53,552 nt of DNA from Exiguobacterium sp. TNDT2 (GCF_003331145.1 NZ_QLVE01000018.1:1-53552); one strand, 5' to 3'; shown: positions 9,935-18,508, numbered from the stretch's first letter. The notes: a model not told the origin generated them from the sequence alone. A program made the numbers and translations.

Positions 9935-10160
9935 GGCAACGATGAGGAAAGTAAGCGGTATGACACTTATCAGAGACTAGAACCTAGGCTGGAAGTTCTA
10001 GAAGCGTCCCCCGTCGAAGTGCACCTCGGAGCCGTTCCGGCGATACGTAGTCGGAACCGCGACTCGGCGTTAACGAGACATGAGAGGGGAACTATCCCAA
10101 ACAGAGTGGAACCGCGCTTACGGCGTCTCTGTGCCTTGGCACAGGGGCGTCTTTGTTTTT
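9935..10160 (+). promoter_or_regulatory. T-box riboswitch sensing uncharged tRNA-Cys
   Basis: Leader RNA controlling cysE-cysS by transcription antitermination. Stem I holds an AGAGA bulge near 9972 and a specifier loop with TGC (Cys codon) at 10020-10022, followed by the usual purine. The T-box itself is AGAGTGGAACCGCG (10103-10116). Its TGGA pairs with UCCA, the acceptor end expected of a tRNA with U73, as tRNA-Cys has. The competing terminator is a 14-bp stem (10122-10135 with 10138-10151, several wobbles) followed by TTTGTTTTT. Uncharged tRNA-Cys should favour read-through into cysE. Confidence 0.92.
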
Positions 10161-10182
10161 GATATAGAAAAGGAGAACAATT

Positions 10183-10872
10183 ATGGGATTTTGGAAAAGT
10201 GTGAGCGAAGATATTCGGAACGTGCTCGAACTCGATCCGGCTGCCCGCTCGAAAGCAGAAGTCATATTAACATATCCTGGTTTGCATGCGCTTTGGGCAC
10301 ATCGAATTGCCCACGGACTATGGACGCGTAAGGTGAAATTGTTGGCAAAAATGATTGCCCAGACGAGCCGTTGGTTGACGGGAATTGAGATTCATCCCGG
10401 TGCGGTGATCGGCGAAGGGGTGTTCATCGACCACGGATTCGGCATCGTCATCGGTGAGACTGCCATCATCGGCAATAACGTGACCATTTATCAAGGTGTG
10501 ACGCTCGGCGGGACGGGCAAAGAGAAAGGGAAGCGACATCCGACCATCGGGAACGATGTGCTCATCTCGGCCGGAGCCAAAGTGCTCGGAAATATTACGA
10601 TTGGCGATTGCGTCAAAATCGGGGCGAGTTCCGTCGTCTTAAAAGACGTCCCGTCCGACTCGACCGTCGTCGGGATCCCAGGCCGTGTCGTCATCCGAAA
10701 CGGGGAGCGGGTCAAACAACACGACCTCGATCATCGATTGCCGGACCCGGACCGCGAATGCCAAGAACGGCTCGAAACGGCCGTCGCTGATTTGCAACGA
10801 AAGCTTGCGTCATTAGAGAAACGGATGGAGGAAAACACACATGATTCAGTTTTACAACAGCCTCACGAATAA
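10183..10872 (+). CDS. cysE: CysE, serine O-acetyltransferase
   Basis: CysE makes O-acetylserine from serine and acetyl-CoA, the committed step to cysteine. The 229-residue protein has an N-terminal helical region with [13 protein letters not shown], then a left-handed beta-helix of hexapeptide repeats. That helix carries the active-site segments [11 protein letters not shown] and [12 protein letters not shown] and the acetyl-CoA region [12 protein letters not shown] charged coiled tail ends the protein. AAAGGAG precedes the ATG. It lies directly behind the tRNA-Cys T-box, and its 3' end overlaps cysS by 32 bases, so amino-acid supply and tRNA charging are controlled together. Confidence 0.96.
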   Translation: MGFWKSVSEDIRNVLELDPAARSKAEVILTYPGLHALWAHRIAHGLWTRKVKLLAKMIAQTSRWLTGIEIHPGAVIGEGVFIDHGFGIVIGETAIIGNNVTIYQGVTLGGTGKEKGKRHPTIGNDVLISAGAKVLGNITIGDCVKIGASSVVLKDVPSDSTVVGIPGRVVIRNGERVKQHDLDHRLPDPDRECQERLETAVADLQRKLASLEKRMEENTHDSVLQQPHE

Positions 10873-12238
10873 GAAAGAACCGTTCGTACCGATCGTCCCG
10901 GGGAAAGTGTCGATGTACGTATGTGGACCGACCGTCTACAATTACATTCATGTCGGCAACGCCCGACCGGCCATCGCCTTTGATACGGTTCGTCGCTACT
11001 TATCGTATCGGGGCTATGATGTCAAATACGTCCTTAATTTCACGGATGTGGACGATAAGATCATCCGGACCGCGAACGAACTCGGTGAGGACGTCGGGAC
11101 TCTGACGAACCGTTATATCGACGCCTATCTGGAAGACACTGGCGCCTTGAACGTCTTACCGGCTGACGTCCATCCACGCGTCACAGACACGATGGACGAG
11201 ATTATCACGTTCATCAGCGAACTTGAGACGCAAGATTTTGCGTATGAGGCGGGTGGGGATGTCTATTTCCGGACCCGTAAATTTGAGACGTACGGCAAAT
11301 TGAGCCAGCAATCAATCGAAGACTTGCGCGCGGGTTCACGCGTCGACGTCGGAGAAAAGAAAGAAGATCCGCTCGATTTCGTTTTGTGGAAAGCGGCGAA
11401 GCCAGGCGAGCCGGCATGGGCGAGCCCATGGGGGCAAGGTCGTCCGGGCTGGCACATCGAATGCTCGGCGATGGCAAAGAAACACCTTGGCGCAACAATC
11501 GATATCCATGCCGGAGGACACGACCTCAAGTTCCCGCACCACGAGAACGAGATCGCCCAGTCGGAGGCGTGCAACCATACGAAGTTCGCCAACTACTGGC
11601 TGCATAACGGGTTCATCAATATCGAGAACGAGAAGATGTCCAAATCGCTCGGGAACTTCCTGCTCGTCCATGAGGCGTTGAAGGAAGTGGACGCGATGGT
11701 GCTCCGCTTCTTCATGTTGTCGGTCCACTATCGTCATCCGATCAACTATAGTCGTGAGTTGATTGAACAAGCGGCGAACGGCTGGGATCGCATCAAGGAG
11801 TCATATCAAAACGTCGAATACCGTCTATCCGTCACAGCTGGCCTGGGAGAGCCGAGTGAGGCGATGGAACGTAAACTCACGACAATCAAAGCAGCCTTTA
11901 TCGAGGCGATGGATGATGACATCAACACGGCAAACGCGGTAACGGTCTTGTTTGATTTGGCGCGTGAAGCCAACATCTATGCGAAAGCCGACCACGTCTC
12001 GAAAGACACGCTCAAACACGTGATCACCCTATTCGAAGAGTTGACAAGTGTGCTCGGGTTGACAATCAAAGCAGAGGCGGAGCTGCTCGACGCGGATATC
12101 AATCAATTGATCCAAGAGCGGAATACGGCCCGCGCGGAGCGAAACTTCGCCCGCGCCGATGAAATTCGGGATCTCTTGAAAGACCAGAACATTCAACTCG
12201 AGGATACGGCTCAAGGGGTACGGTGGAAGAGGTTATGA
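10841..12238 (+). CDS. cysS: Cysteinyl-tRNA synthetase
   Basis: CysS charges tRNA-Cys. The 465 residues show the class I features: HIGH motif HVGN (37-40), KMSKS at 265-269, and zinc ligands C28 (YVCGPT), the Cys in HIECSAMA, and His/Glu in FPHHENE. The C-terminal helical DALR-type domain covers about 340-465. GGAGG lies before the ATG inside cysE. The start overlaps cysE by 32 bases in another frame and the end overlaps mrnC by 4, so the genes are tightly coupled under T-box control. Confidence 0.97.
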   Translation: MIQFYNSLTNKKEPFVPIVPGKVSMYVCGPTVYNYIHVGNARPAIAFDTVRRYLSYRGYDVKYVLNFTDVDDKIIRTANELGEDVGTLTNRYIDAYLEDTGALNVLPADVHPRVTDTMDEIITFISELETQDFAYEAGGDVYFRTRKFETYGKLSQQSIEDLRAGSRVDVGEKKEDPLDFVLWKAAKPGEPAWASPWGQGRPGWHIECSAMAKKHLGATIDIHAGGHDLKFPHHENEIAQSEACNHTKFANYWLHNGFINIENEKMSKSLGNFLLVHEALKEVDAMVLRFFMLSVHYRHPINYSRELIEQAANGWDRIKESYQNVEYRLSVTAGLGEPSEAMERKLTTIKAAFIEAMDDDINTANAVTVLFDLAREANIYAKADHVSKDTLKHVITLFEELTSVLGLTIKAEAELLDADINQLIQERNTARAERNFARADEIRDLLKDQNIQLEDTAQGVRWKRL

Positions 12239-12642
12239 AACAACAAGCTCCTCAATTGAACGCCCTCGCCCTCGCCTACATGGGTGACGCCGTCTATGAA
12301 ATGGCGGTACGGAGGCGTCTTCTCGGCCAAGGGATGACGAAACCGAACGATCTCCACCGTGGCGCCATCCGTTACGTGAATGCGGGCGCCCAAGCCGGGG
12401 TGGTGACCCATTGGCTCGAGACAGGCGTCTTGAGCGAGGACGAGACAGCTGTTGTCCGACGCGGAAAAAATGCGAAATCCGGTTCAATCCCGAAGCGGAC
12501 AGATGTTCATACGTATCGGTACTCGACCGCGTTCGAGGCATTGATTGGTTACACATATCTAATGGAAAGAAGGGATCGTCTTGAAGAACTCATCGAACAA
12601 GCGTTCACATGGCTCGAAACCGAGTCATTCGAAACGACATGA
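12235..12642 (+). CDS. mrnC: MrnC, mini-ribonuclease III for 23S rRNA maturation
   Basis: Mini-III is an RNase III catalytic domain without the dsRNA-binding domain; it trims both ends of the 23S rRNA precursor. The 135 residues include the family motifs [16 protein letters not shown], with the acidic catalytic residues, and [10 protein letters not shown] near the C-terminus with the second acidic site. [19 protein letters not shown] is the conserved middle. The ATG at 12235 overlaps the cysS stop as ATGA. A GTG at 12223 with AAGGGG upstream is an alternative adding four residues. The 3' end overlaps the assigned rlmB start by 62 bases. Confidence 0.93.
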   Translation: MKQQAPQLNALALAYMGDAVYEMAVRRRLLGQGMTKPNDLHRGAIRYVNAGAQAGVVTHWLETGVLSEDETAVVRRGKNAKSGSIPKRTDVHTYRYSTAFEALIGYTYLMERRDRLEELIEQAFTWLETESFETT

Positions 12643-13501
12643 CGGAGGACGCACGCAGGAGCAACGTTCATTCGACCGCCCGCGCGGCGAACGAAATGAA
12701 CGCCCGAAGCGTCAAAAACTAGAACGACCAGATTATCAAGAAGTTGACGTGCCCGAAGAAGGGATTGATTTCCTTTACGGACGCAATCCGGTGATGGAAG
12801 CGCTCCGGAGCGGTCGCGATATGAACAAGGTTTTCATTATGGAAGGACAACAGAAAGGACCGCTCGCTCAAATCATCAGCATGGCAAACGAGGCGTCAGT
12901 CCAAATCTCATTCGTTCCGAAGACGAAACTTGAGAAGATGGCCGGCAGCGAACATCACCAAGGTGTCGTCGCCGCGGTCGCCGCCTACGAATATAAGTCG
13001 ATTGAGGACATGTTCGCGCTCGCCGAGTCAAAAGGAGAAACACCGCTGTTCATCCTACTGGATGAACTCGAAGACCCGCATAACCTCGGTTCGATTCTAC
13101 GGACGGCGGATGCGGTCGGAGCACATGGGATTATCATTCCGAAGCGCCGTTCGGTCGGTTTGACGCAGACAGTGGCAAAAGCTTCAACTGGCGCGATCGA
13201 ATACATCCCGGTCGCGCGCGTCACGAACTTGACACGGACGCTTGAAGAGTTGAAAGAGAAAGGGCTATGGGTCGTCGGGACAGACGCGAGCGAGAGCCAA
13301 GACTATCGTCGTCTCGATGGGAATATGCCGCTCGTCGTCGTCATCGGTAGTGAAGGTAAAGGGATGAGCCGCCTCGTACGGGAATCGTGCGACTTCCTCG
13401 TCCATATGCCAATGGTCGGTCACGTTACGTCGCTGAACGCCTCGGTCGCAGCCGCGCTTCTTTTGTATGAAGTGCATCGCTCACGTAACCCATTGTCATG
13501 A
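12581..13501 (+). CDS. rlmB: RlmB-type 23S rRNA (guanosine-2'-O)-methyltransferase (SpoU family)
   Basis: The SPOUT methyltransferase domain (about 58-306) has an N-terminal substrate-binding part (FLYGRNPVMEALRSG) and the three SpoU motifs: ELEDPHNLGSILRTADAVGA, VIGSEGKGMS, and SLNASVAAALLLYE. The knot binds SAM. The assigned start is TTG 12581 with AAGGGA six bases upstream, giving a roughly 55-residue Lys/Arg/Ser-rich, probably disordered extension absent from Bacillus YacO. No ATG or in-frame GTG/TTG occurs before GTG at about 12750, which would leave a near-minimal enzyme. The product is sure; the exact start is not. Confidence 0.87.
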   Translation: MKNSSNKRSHGSKPSHSKRHDGGRTQEQRSFDRPRGERNERPKRQKLERPDYQEVDVPEEGIDFLYGRNPVMEALRSGRDMNKVFIMEGQQKGPLAQIISMANEASVQISFVPKTKLEKMAGSEHHQGVVAAVAAYEYKSIEDMFALAESKGETPLFILLDELEDPHNLGSILRTADAVGAHGIIIPKRRSVGLTQTVAKASTGAIEYIPVARVTNLTRTLEELKEKGLWVVGTDASESQDYRRLDGNMPLVVVIGSEGKGMSRLVRESCDFLVHMPMVGHVTSLNASVAAALLLYEVHRSRNPLS

Positions 13502-14025
13502 GCATCAAGAAACGGGAACTGCTCCTCGTGGATGGGTATAACATCATTGGTGCGTGGCCGCACCTCCGAAAGCTGCGTGACATCGATTTTGAGAAGGCAC
13601 GCAACGACTTGATCGAAGCGATGGCCGAGTATCAAGCGGTCACGGGTCGAGAAGTGACGATTGTCTTCGATGCCCATATGCGTTATGGACGAGAATCGAA
13701 AGCGAAGCAGAGTCGTGTCGCGGTCGTCTACACGAAGGAAAATGAGACAGCGGATGAATGGATTGAACGCCGTGCCCATGACCTTGTCGACGACCGGCTC
13801 GTGACCCTGTTTGTGGCGACGAATGATTTTACAGAACAGTGGGTCATCTTTGGACAAGGAGCGCTCCGGGTTCCTGCCAATGAGTTGCTGAAAGATTGGA
13901 AACATGCTCAGGTATTGATTGAAAAAGAGCGATCAGCACTCGAGCAGGACAGGTCAAACCGAAAAACAATCGATCTTTCCCCGGAGGTAAGAGCCCGATT
14001 GGAAGAAATGCGTCGCCGCAAATGA
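13498..14025 (+). CDS. rae1: Rae1 (YacP), ribosome-associated NYN endoribonuclease
   Basis: In B. subtilis this protein enters the ribosomal A site and cleaves certain mRNAs during translation. The 175 residues form a NYN/PIN-like domain: LLLVDGYNIIGAWP at the start, TIVFDAH, and the acidic ETADEWIERRAHDL segment together supply the Asp/Glu cluster. VATNDFTEQWVIFGQGA follows, and a C-terminal charged helical tail (about 140-175) ends the protein. The ATG overlaps the rlmB stop by 4 bases. It closes the gene group gltX-cysE-cysS-mrnC-rlmB-rae1 and is followed by a terminator. Confidence 0.92.
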   Translation: MSIKKRELLLVDGYNIIGAWPHLRKLRDIDFEKARNDLIEAMAEYQAVTGREVTIVFDAHMRYGRESKAKQSRVAVVYTKENETADEWIERRAHDLVDDRLVTLFVATNDFTEQWVIFGQGALRVPANELLKDWKHAQVLIEKERSALEQDRSNRKTIDLSPEVRARLEEMRRRK

Positions 14026-14045
14026 AGCAGGCAACGATCTCACGG

Positions 14046-14075
14046 ACGAGTTCATAAAATGGACTCGTTTTTTGT
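14046..14075 (+). terminator. Terminator after rae1
   Basis: ACGAGTTCAT (14046-14055) pairs with ATGGACTCGT (14059-14068) with one wobble and an AAA loop; six T follow. Confidence 0.88.
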
Positions 14076-14167
14076 TTTAACTTTGACATTTATGAGAGAG
14101 GGAATGTTGTATACTAATACATGTATGAGTTATACAAATTGTAATTAACGGAATTTTTAGAATTTGT

Positions 14168-14197
14168 TTGACGGTCGTTTTAACTGACGCCTATAAT
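14168..14197 (+). promoter_or_regulatory. Sigma-A promoter of sigH
   Basis: TTGACG (14168-14173) and a perfect TATAAT (14192-14197) are 18 bases apart; the start would be near 14204, about 42 bases before the sigH ATG. Further upstream, TTGACA (14083) and TATACT (14110) are 21 bases apart, too far for a good promoter, in an AT-rich stretch. Confidence 0.78.
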
Positions 14198-14245
14198 GAG
14201 AGCACAAACCTACATAAGTTCATCAATCGCCGGGAGGTATGAAAT

Positions 14246-14887
14246 ATGAACGGATGGCCATATGATCATTTTGAAAGCATGTCCGACGAAGAACTCGTTT
14301 ATCGTTCGCGAAATGACGGGGATAGCGACGCTCTTGAGTTTTTGATAGAGCGCTACCGGTATTTTGTGCGGGCAAAAGCTAGATCTTACTTTTTAATCGG
14401 CGCCGATCACGAGGATATCGTCCAAGAAGGTATGATTGGTCTATACAAAGGTGTCCGTGATTATCGTGATGAACGGCTCGCCTCATTTAAAAGTTTTGCC
14501 GAGATGTGCATCACCCGTCAAATGATCACCGCCATCAAAACGGCGACCCGTCAAAAACACATTCCGCTCAATTCGTATGTCTCGCTCGATAAGCCGATTT
14601 TTGACGACGAGTCGGACCGGACGTTGCTCGATGTAATTTTACCGACACATCCCACGGACCCGCAGGATTTGCTCGTGACACGAGAAGAACAACTGTTCAT
14701 GGAAGAAAAGATGGAAGAGCTCCTGAGTGACTTGGAACGAAAAGTGTTGCGCCTTTATTTAGACGGCCGCTCGTATCAAGAAATCTCAGACGACCTCGAC
14801 CGGCACGTGAAATCAATTGATAACGCGTTACAGCGCGTGAAGAAAAAGTTTGAGCGGCATGTCGACGTTAAAACGATGACGAGCTAA
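14246..14887 (+). CDS. sigH: RNA polymerase sigma factor SigH (Spo0H-like)
   Basis: Sigma-H directs post-exponential, competence and early sporulation genes in Bacillus. The 213 residues contain region 2 (FVRAKARSYFLIGADHEDIVQEGMIGLYK split across regions 2.1-2.4), FAEMCITRQMITAIKTATRQ, the conserved HIPLNSYVSLDKP linker, and region 4 with LSDLERKVLRLYLDGRSYQEISDDL as the helix-turn-helix. Length and motifs equal the Bacillus protein. CGGGAGG precedes the ATG. Its retention is notable because nearby sporulation and germination genes are missing. Confidence 0.95.
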   Translation: MNGWPYDHFESMSDEELVYRSRNDGDSDALEFLIERYRYFVRAKARSYFLIGADHEDIVQEGMIGLYKGVRDYRDERLASFKSFAEMCITRQMITAIKTATRQKHIPLNSYVSLDKPIFDDESDRTLLDVILPTHPTDPQDLLVTREEQLFMEEKMEELLSDLERKVLRLYLDGRSYQEISDDLDRHVKSIDNALQRVKKKFERHVDVKTMTS

Positions 14888-14901
14888 CTGATGTTGACCG
14901 C

Positions 14902-14972
14902 ACGCCTCCTATGTGATATTTTTAAGGCAGCGCCTTGTCCGTAGACGCCATTTACAGGAGGCGTTTTTTTTT
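14902..14972 (+). terminator. Terminator after sigH with a long, structured loop
   Basis: ACGCCTCCT (14902-14910) pairs with AGGAGGCGT (14956-14964), followed by a run of T to 14972. The 45-base loop contains its own small hairpin (AAGGC / GCCTT around 14924-14936), giving a branched structure. Confidence 0.7.
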
Positions 14973-15014
14973 CGCTCTTTTTTATGGGAGAGCTATCGAA
15001 AGGGGCGCTCATGA

Positions 15015-15161
15015 ATGGCAAAGAAAGTAAATCTCGCGTGTTCGGAATGCGGGTCGAGCGGTTATTCGACTATGAAGCAAGACGACGTGACGACACGGCT
15101 TGAGCTGAGAAAGTTCTGTCGGTGTTGCAATGCGCATACGACACATCGAGAATCGAAGTAA
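15015..15161 (+). CDS. rpmG: Ribosomal protein L33, zinc-binding form
   Basis: This 48-residue protein is L33 of the 50S subunit. It keeps the zinc ribbon: C9-x2-C12 (ACSEC) and C35-x2-C38 (FCRCC, with an extra Cys at 37). Its place before secE is the same as rpmGB in Bacillus. ATG 15015 has AGGGG (15001-15005) upstream. A second ATG at 15011 opens a different, short frame and is rejected. Sequence: starts MAKKVNLACSECG and ends HTTHRESK. Confidence 0.9.
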   Translation: MAKKVNLACSECGSSGYSTMKQDDVTTRLELRKFCRCCNAHTTHRESK

Positions 15162-15195
15162 TGTAGATTGGCATTCAACGTAGGAGGAAACTACT

Positions 15196-15366
15196 ATGAA
15201 CTTTTTGCGCGATGTATGGAAAGAGTTAAAGAAAACGAGTTGGCCAACTCGTAAAGAACTCACAAAATATACCATTACGGTCATCGCGACGGTCGTCGTG
15301 GTCGGCCTGTTCGTGTTCGGCGTAGATACTGGCGTCAGTTATCTCGTCAATCTATTGATTAACTAA
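15196..15366 (+). CDS. secE: SecE, preprotein translocase subunit
   Basis: SecE clamps SecY in the Sec channel. The 56-residue protein is the short Gram-positive form: an amphipathic cytoplasmic helix (FLRDVWKELKKTSWPTRKEL, with the family WP motif) and one transmembrane helix (about 27-52). TAGGAGG at 15181-15187 precedes the ATG. The rpmG-secE-nusG order is the standard one. Confidence 0.93.
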   Translation: MNFLRDVWKELKKTSWPTRKELTKYTITVIATVVVVGLFVFGVDTGVSYLVNLLIN

Positions 15367-15383
15367 GGAAAGAGGTGAAAGCC

Positions 15384-15935
15384 GTGGAGAAGCAATGGTT
15401 TGTTGTCCAGACGTATTCTGGATTTGAAAACAACGTCAAAGAAAACCTAGAACGTCGAATCGGTTCGATGAACATGGAAGATAAAATTTTCCGCGTCCTC
15501 GTTCCGACTGAAACAACGCAAGAAGAAGTCACGCTCAAGAGTGGCGAAAAGAAGATTAAAGAAAAAGAAGTAAAAAGCTTCCCAGGCTACGTCTTCGTCG
15601 AGATGATTATGACGGACGACTCGTGGTATGTCGTTCGGAACACTCCGAACGTCACAGGCTTCCTTGGTTCAACGGGCGGAGGCGCTAAGCCGATTCCACT
15701 TCAACCGGACGAAGTGACGAACGTGTTGTCGCAGATGGGACTCATTGAGAAGAAGGATCGTTACAATTACGAACTCGGCGACCTCGTCCGGGTCAAAGAA
15801 GGCGCATTTGAGAACTTCGAAGGAACGATTGATGAAATCGAAGCCGATAAAGAGAAGCTTAAAGTTGTCGTTGACATGTTCGGCCGTGAAACAAAAATCG
15901 AGCTTGATTTCGAACAAGTTCAGAAAATTAACTAA
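15384..15935 (+). CDS. nusG: NusG, transcription elongation factor
   Basis: NusG binds the RNA polymerase clamp and influences pausing and termination. The 183 residues have an NGN domain (WFVVQTYSG, FPGYVFVEM, WYVVRNTPNVTGF) and a C-terminal KOW domain (about 128-183; VRVKEGAFENFEGTIDEI). GAGGTGA (15372-15378) is 5 bases before GTG 15384, which gives the usual MEK start; an in-frame GTG at 15375 lies within this site. No terminator hairpin with a T-run follows before the rplK promoter. Confidence 0.96.
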   Translation: MEKQWFVVQTYSGFENNVKENLERRIGSMNMEDKIFRVLVPTETTQEEVTLKSGEKKIKEKEVKSFPGYVFVEMIMTDDSWYVVRNTPNVTGFLGSTGGGAKPIPLQPDEVTNVLSQMGLIEKKDRYNYELGDLVRVKEGAFENFEGTIDEIEADKEKLKVVVDMFGRETKIELDFEQVQKIN

Positions 15936-15942
15936 TACCCAC

Positions 15943-15971
15943 TTGCCATTCTCGGGAACGGATGGTACAAT
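15943..15971 (+). promoter_or_regulatory. Sigma-A promoter of rplK-rplA
   Basis: TTGCCA (15943-15948), a 17-base spacer and TACAAT (15966-15971) with the extended -10 TG at 15963-15964. The leader of about 105 bases runs to GTG 16084. A weaker alternative is TTGATG (15981) with TACAAA (16003), 16 bases apart. Confidence 0.72.
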
Positions 15972-16083
15972 CGGAAATGTTTGATGTTGTGCTATATTTC
16001 GGTACAAACTCGACCTAATAGATTGAGTGGGAGGGCGCACAACGTCCAAGAAACCACATTTTAGACTTAAGGAGGTGTGTCTC

Positions 16084-16509
16084 GTGGCGAAAAAAGTTAC
16101 TAAACTCGTTAAACTTCAAATCCCAGCTGGTAAAGCTAACCCAGCACCACCAGTAGGACCAGCACTTGGTCAAGCAGGTGTTAACATCATGGGATTCTGT
16201 AAAGAGTTCAACGCTCGTACACAAGACCAAGCCGGATTGATTATTCCTGTAGTCATTACGGTATACGAAGATCGTTCGTTTACATTCATTACGAAAACTC
16301 CACCAGCTGCAGTTCTTTTGAAGAAAGCTGCTGGTATCGAGAGCGGTTCTGGTGAACCAAACCGTAAGAAAGTAGCAACGGTTAAGCGTGATAAAGTTCG
16401 CGAAATCGCTGAACTTAAAATGCCTGACCTTAACGCAGCGTCTGTTGAAACAGCGATGCTTATGGTTGAAGGTACTGCGCGTAGTATGGGTATTGTAATC
16501 GAAGACTAA
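16084..16509 (+). CDS. rplK: Ribosomal protein L11
   Basis: L11 of the 50S GTPase-associated centre, 141 residues. The N-terminal domain has [20 protein letters not shown] with its conserved proline-rich loop, the thiopeptide-binding face. The C-terminal rRNA-binding domain includes [16 protein letters not shown] and the end [17 protein letters not shown] lies before GTG 16084, giving the usual MAKK start. It is co-transcribed with rplA. Confidence 0.97.
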   Translation: MAKKVTKLVKLQIPAGKANPAPPVGPALGQAGVNIMGFCKEFNARTQDQAGLIIPVVITVYEDRSFTFITKTPPAAVLLKKAAGIESGSGEPNRKKVATVKRDKVREIAELKMPDLNAASVETAMLMVEGTARSMGIVIED

Positions 16510-16559
16510 TTTATTAGTCTCTGGGATTGTCGGTGAATATTATGCTCACCTTCAATCCC
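16504..16559 (+). promoter_or_regulatory. Candidate L1-binding hairpin between rplK and rplA
   Basis: Two stems precede rplA. GACTAAT/ATTAGTC (16504-16510 and 16513-16519) spans the rplK stop. GGGATTG (16523-16529) pairs with CAATCCC (16553-16559) and GGTGA (16532-16536) with TCACC (16546-16550), separated by a 2x2 internal loop. There is no T-run, so it is not a terminator. L1 is known to repress its own mRNA in bacteria; assigning this hairpin to L1 is inference from position and shape. Confidence 0.5.
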
Positions 16560-16607
16560 TTCATTATGTGGGAGGAAATTCCGCTAACCACAAGGAGGAA
16601 AAGAATC

Positions 16608-17294
16608 ATGGGTAAAAAACACCAAGAAGCAGCTAAGCTTGTTGACCGCATGAAGTCATACGAACTCGCTGAGGCCGTTGAACTCGTTCAGAAAACAGCT
16701 ACTGCTAAATTCGATGAAACAATCGAAGTTGCTGTCCGTCTCGGCGTAGATCCGAAGAAAGCGGACCAACAAATCCGCGGTGCCGTCGTACTTCCACACG
16801 GTACTGGTAAAACACAAAAAGTTCTCGTCTTCGCAAAAGGCGAAAAAGTTAAAGAAGCTGAAGCAGCTGGCGCTGACTACGTCGGTGACCCTGAGTTCAT
16901 CACGAAAATTCAACAAGGATGGTTCGACTTCGATGTAATCGTTGCGACACCTGATATGATGGGTGAAGTTGGTAAACTTGGTCGCGTTCTCGGACCAAAA
17001 GGCCTCATGCCTAACCCGAAAACAGGCACAGTCACGTTCGACGTTGCGAAAGCAATCGCGGACATCAAAGCTGGTAAAGTAGAATACCGCGTTGACAAAG
17101 CCGGTAACATTCACGTACCAGTTGGTAAGAAGTCATTTGAAGCAACAAAACTCTCTGAGAACATCGAGACAATCATCGAGACGCTCATGAAAGTGAAGCC
17201 TGCTACTGCAAAAGGAACTTACCTTAAAAACATCGCGCTTTCTTCGACAATGGGTCCTGGAATCCGTGTCGCGACTGCCGACTTCATCAAGTAA
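16608..17294 (+). CDS. rplA: Ribosomal protein L1
   Basis: L1 forms the mobile stalk that handles E-site tRNA, and it is a translational repressor in many bacteria. The 228 residues include family segments [30 protein letters not shown] and the C-terminal [15 protein letters not shown] precedes ATG 16608; the open frame extends upstream to 16527 but without a ribosome site or family similarity. Confidence 0.97.
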   Translation: MGKKHQEAAKLVDRMKSYELAEAVELVQKTATAKFDETIEVAVRLGVDPKKADQQIRGAVVLPHGTGKTQKVLVFAKGEKVKEAEAAGADYVGDPEFITKIQQGWFDFDVIVATPDMMGEVGKLGRVLGPKGLMPNPKTGTVTFDVAKAIADIKAGKVEYRVDKAGNIHVPVGKKSFEATKLSENIETIIETLMKVKPATAKGTYLKNIALSSTMGPGIRVATADFIK

Positions 17295-17312
17295 TCTACT
17301 TGAAATAAACTG

Positions 17313-17341
17313 TTGACAACGTGTGATACCGCTGTTAAAGT
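17313..17341 (+). promoter_or_regulatory. Sigma-A promoter of rplJ-rplL
   Basis: Perfect TTGACA (17313-17318), a 17-base spacer and TAAAGT (17336-17341). The start would fall near 17348, at the beginning of the L10 leader. Confidence 0.75.
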
Positions 17342-17344
17342 AAT

Positions 17345-17505
17345 ACACGTTCAACCGAATATGTTGGATTACCGTAGACAGAAGGTGGACATCGGTCCGT
17401 AAACCCTTCCGAGGTGTCTTTGCTCGAACTTGAGCCTGTTGTCACAGGTTTACTTTCAAACAATTACGCCCTCGTATGTCTTCATACGAGGGATTTATTT
17501 TTGAA
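17345..17505 (+). promoter_or_regulatory. L10 ribosomal protein leader with attenuator
   Basis: A structured leader before rplJ contains family-like segments CCGTAGACAGAAGGTGG and CCTTCCGAGGTGTC. It ends in a strong hairpin, CCCTCGTATG (17469-17478) and CATACGAGGG (17483-17492), with loop TCTT and a T-rich tail. In Bacillales the L10-L12 complex binds such a leader to limit its own synthesis. Here the terminator suggests transcription attenuation. Confidence 0.85.
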
Positions 17506-17552
17506 GAGCAGCCTCTCGCCCGGTATAAGAATTGACTAGGAGGTGCAAACAC

Positions 17553-18059
17553 ATGGCAAGCGAAAAAATCGTAGCTCAGAAATCGGCATTAGTCGATGAA
17601 ATCGCTGAGAAAATGCAAGCGAGCGTCGGAACAATCGTCGTTGACTACCGTGGACTTACAGTTGAAGAAGTGACTACACTCCGTAAATCACTCCGTGACG
17701 CTGGAATCGAGTTCAAAGTATACAAAAACGGTCTTCTTCGCCGCGCGGCAGTTCAGTCGAACTTCGAAGGTCTTGACGAAGTCTTCACAGGTCCTACAGC
17801 AATCGCCTTCTCGAACGAAGACGTTGTTGCTCCTGCGAAGATCTTGAACGACTTCTCGAAAGAGCACAAAGCGCTCGAATTGAAAGGCGGAATCATCGAA
17901 GGCAAAGTTTCTTCACTTGAAGAAGTTAAAGCCCTTGCAGAACTTCCATCACGCGAAGGTCTTCTCTCGATGCTTCTCAGCGTACTTCAAGCTCCAATCC
18001 GTGGGCTCGCAGTCGCAACAAATGCAATCGCAGAACAAAAAGAAGAGCAAACTGCTTAA
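17553..18059 (+). CDS. rplJ: Ribosomal protein L10
   Basis: L10 is the base of the 50S stalk and carries the L7/L12 dimers. The 168 residues have the rRNA-binding N-terminal domain ([32 protein letters not shown]) and the long C-terminal helix (about 135-168) that binds L7/L12. AGGAGGTG precedes ATG 17553. It is controlled by the leader upstream and followed at once by its partner rplL. Confidence 0.96.
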   Translation: MASEKIVAQKSALVDEIAEKMQASVGTIVVDYRGLTVEEVTTLRKSLRDAGIEFKVYKNGLLRRAAVQSNFEGLDEVFTGPTAIAFSNEDVVAPAKILNDFSKEHKALELKGGIIEGKVSSLEEVKALAELPSREGLLSMLLSVLQAPIRGLAVATNAIAEQKEEQTA

Positions 18060-18118
18060 TTTTTGGCTCGTAGCGTAATCAAAACCAATCTTCACAACAT
18101 CAAAGGAGGAAAACCATA

Positions 18119-18484
18119 ATGGCTTTCAACAAAGAGCAATTCATCGAAGACCTCAAATCAATGACGGTTCTCGAACTTAACGAACTCGTAAAAACAATCG
18201 AAGAAGAATTCGGCGTATCAGCAGCAGCTCCAGTAGCAGTTGCAGGTGCAGGCGCAGCAGTAGCTGAAGAGCAAACTGAATTCGACGTCATCCTCACAAA
18301 CGCTGGCGCTGGTAAAATCAACGTCATCAAAGCAGTTCGTGAACTTACTGGCCTCGGTCTTAAAGAAGCGAAAGCACTCGTTGACGGAACTCCGGCTCCA
18401 GTCAAAGAAGGCGTTTCTAAAGAAGATGCAGACGCAGTCAAAGCTAAGCTTGAAGAAGCTGGCGCAACTGTCGAAGTTAAGTAA
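18119..18484 (+). CDS. rplL: Ribosomal protein L7/L12
   Basis: This acidic stalk protein recruits the translation GTPases. The 121 residues comprise the N-terminal dimerisation domain (about 1-35), an Ala/Val-rich hinge (about 36-52), and the compact C-terminal domain with [20 protein letters not shown] and the end [16 protein letters not shown] precedes the ATG. A strong terminator follows. Confidence 0.97.
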   Translation: MAFNKEQFIEDLKSMTVLELNELVKTIEEEFGVSAAAPVAVAGAGAAVAEEQTEFDVILTNAGAGKINVIKAVRELTGLGLKEAKALVDGTPAPVKEGVSKEDADAVKAKLEEAGATVEVK

Positions 18485-18508
18485 TCCAACTTTTACTTCA
18501 CAACTTAT

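Noticed and set aside
10080-10331. 83-codon frame across the T-box
   Set aside because: It lies over the T-box sequence and terminator and into cysE in another frame; explained by RNA structure.
14083-14115. TTGACA with TATACT as a second sigH promoter
   Set aside because: A spacer of 21 bases is too long; the 18-base pair at 14168-14197 is better.
15011-15110. Alternative ATG at 15011 before rpmG
   Set aside because: Opens a different short frame; the frame from 15015 gives a clear L33 with all four zinc cysteines.
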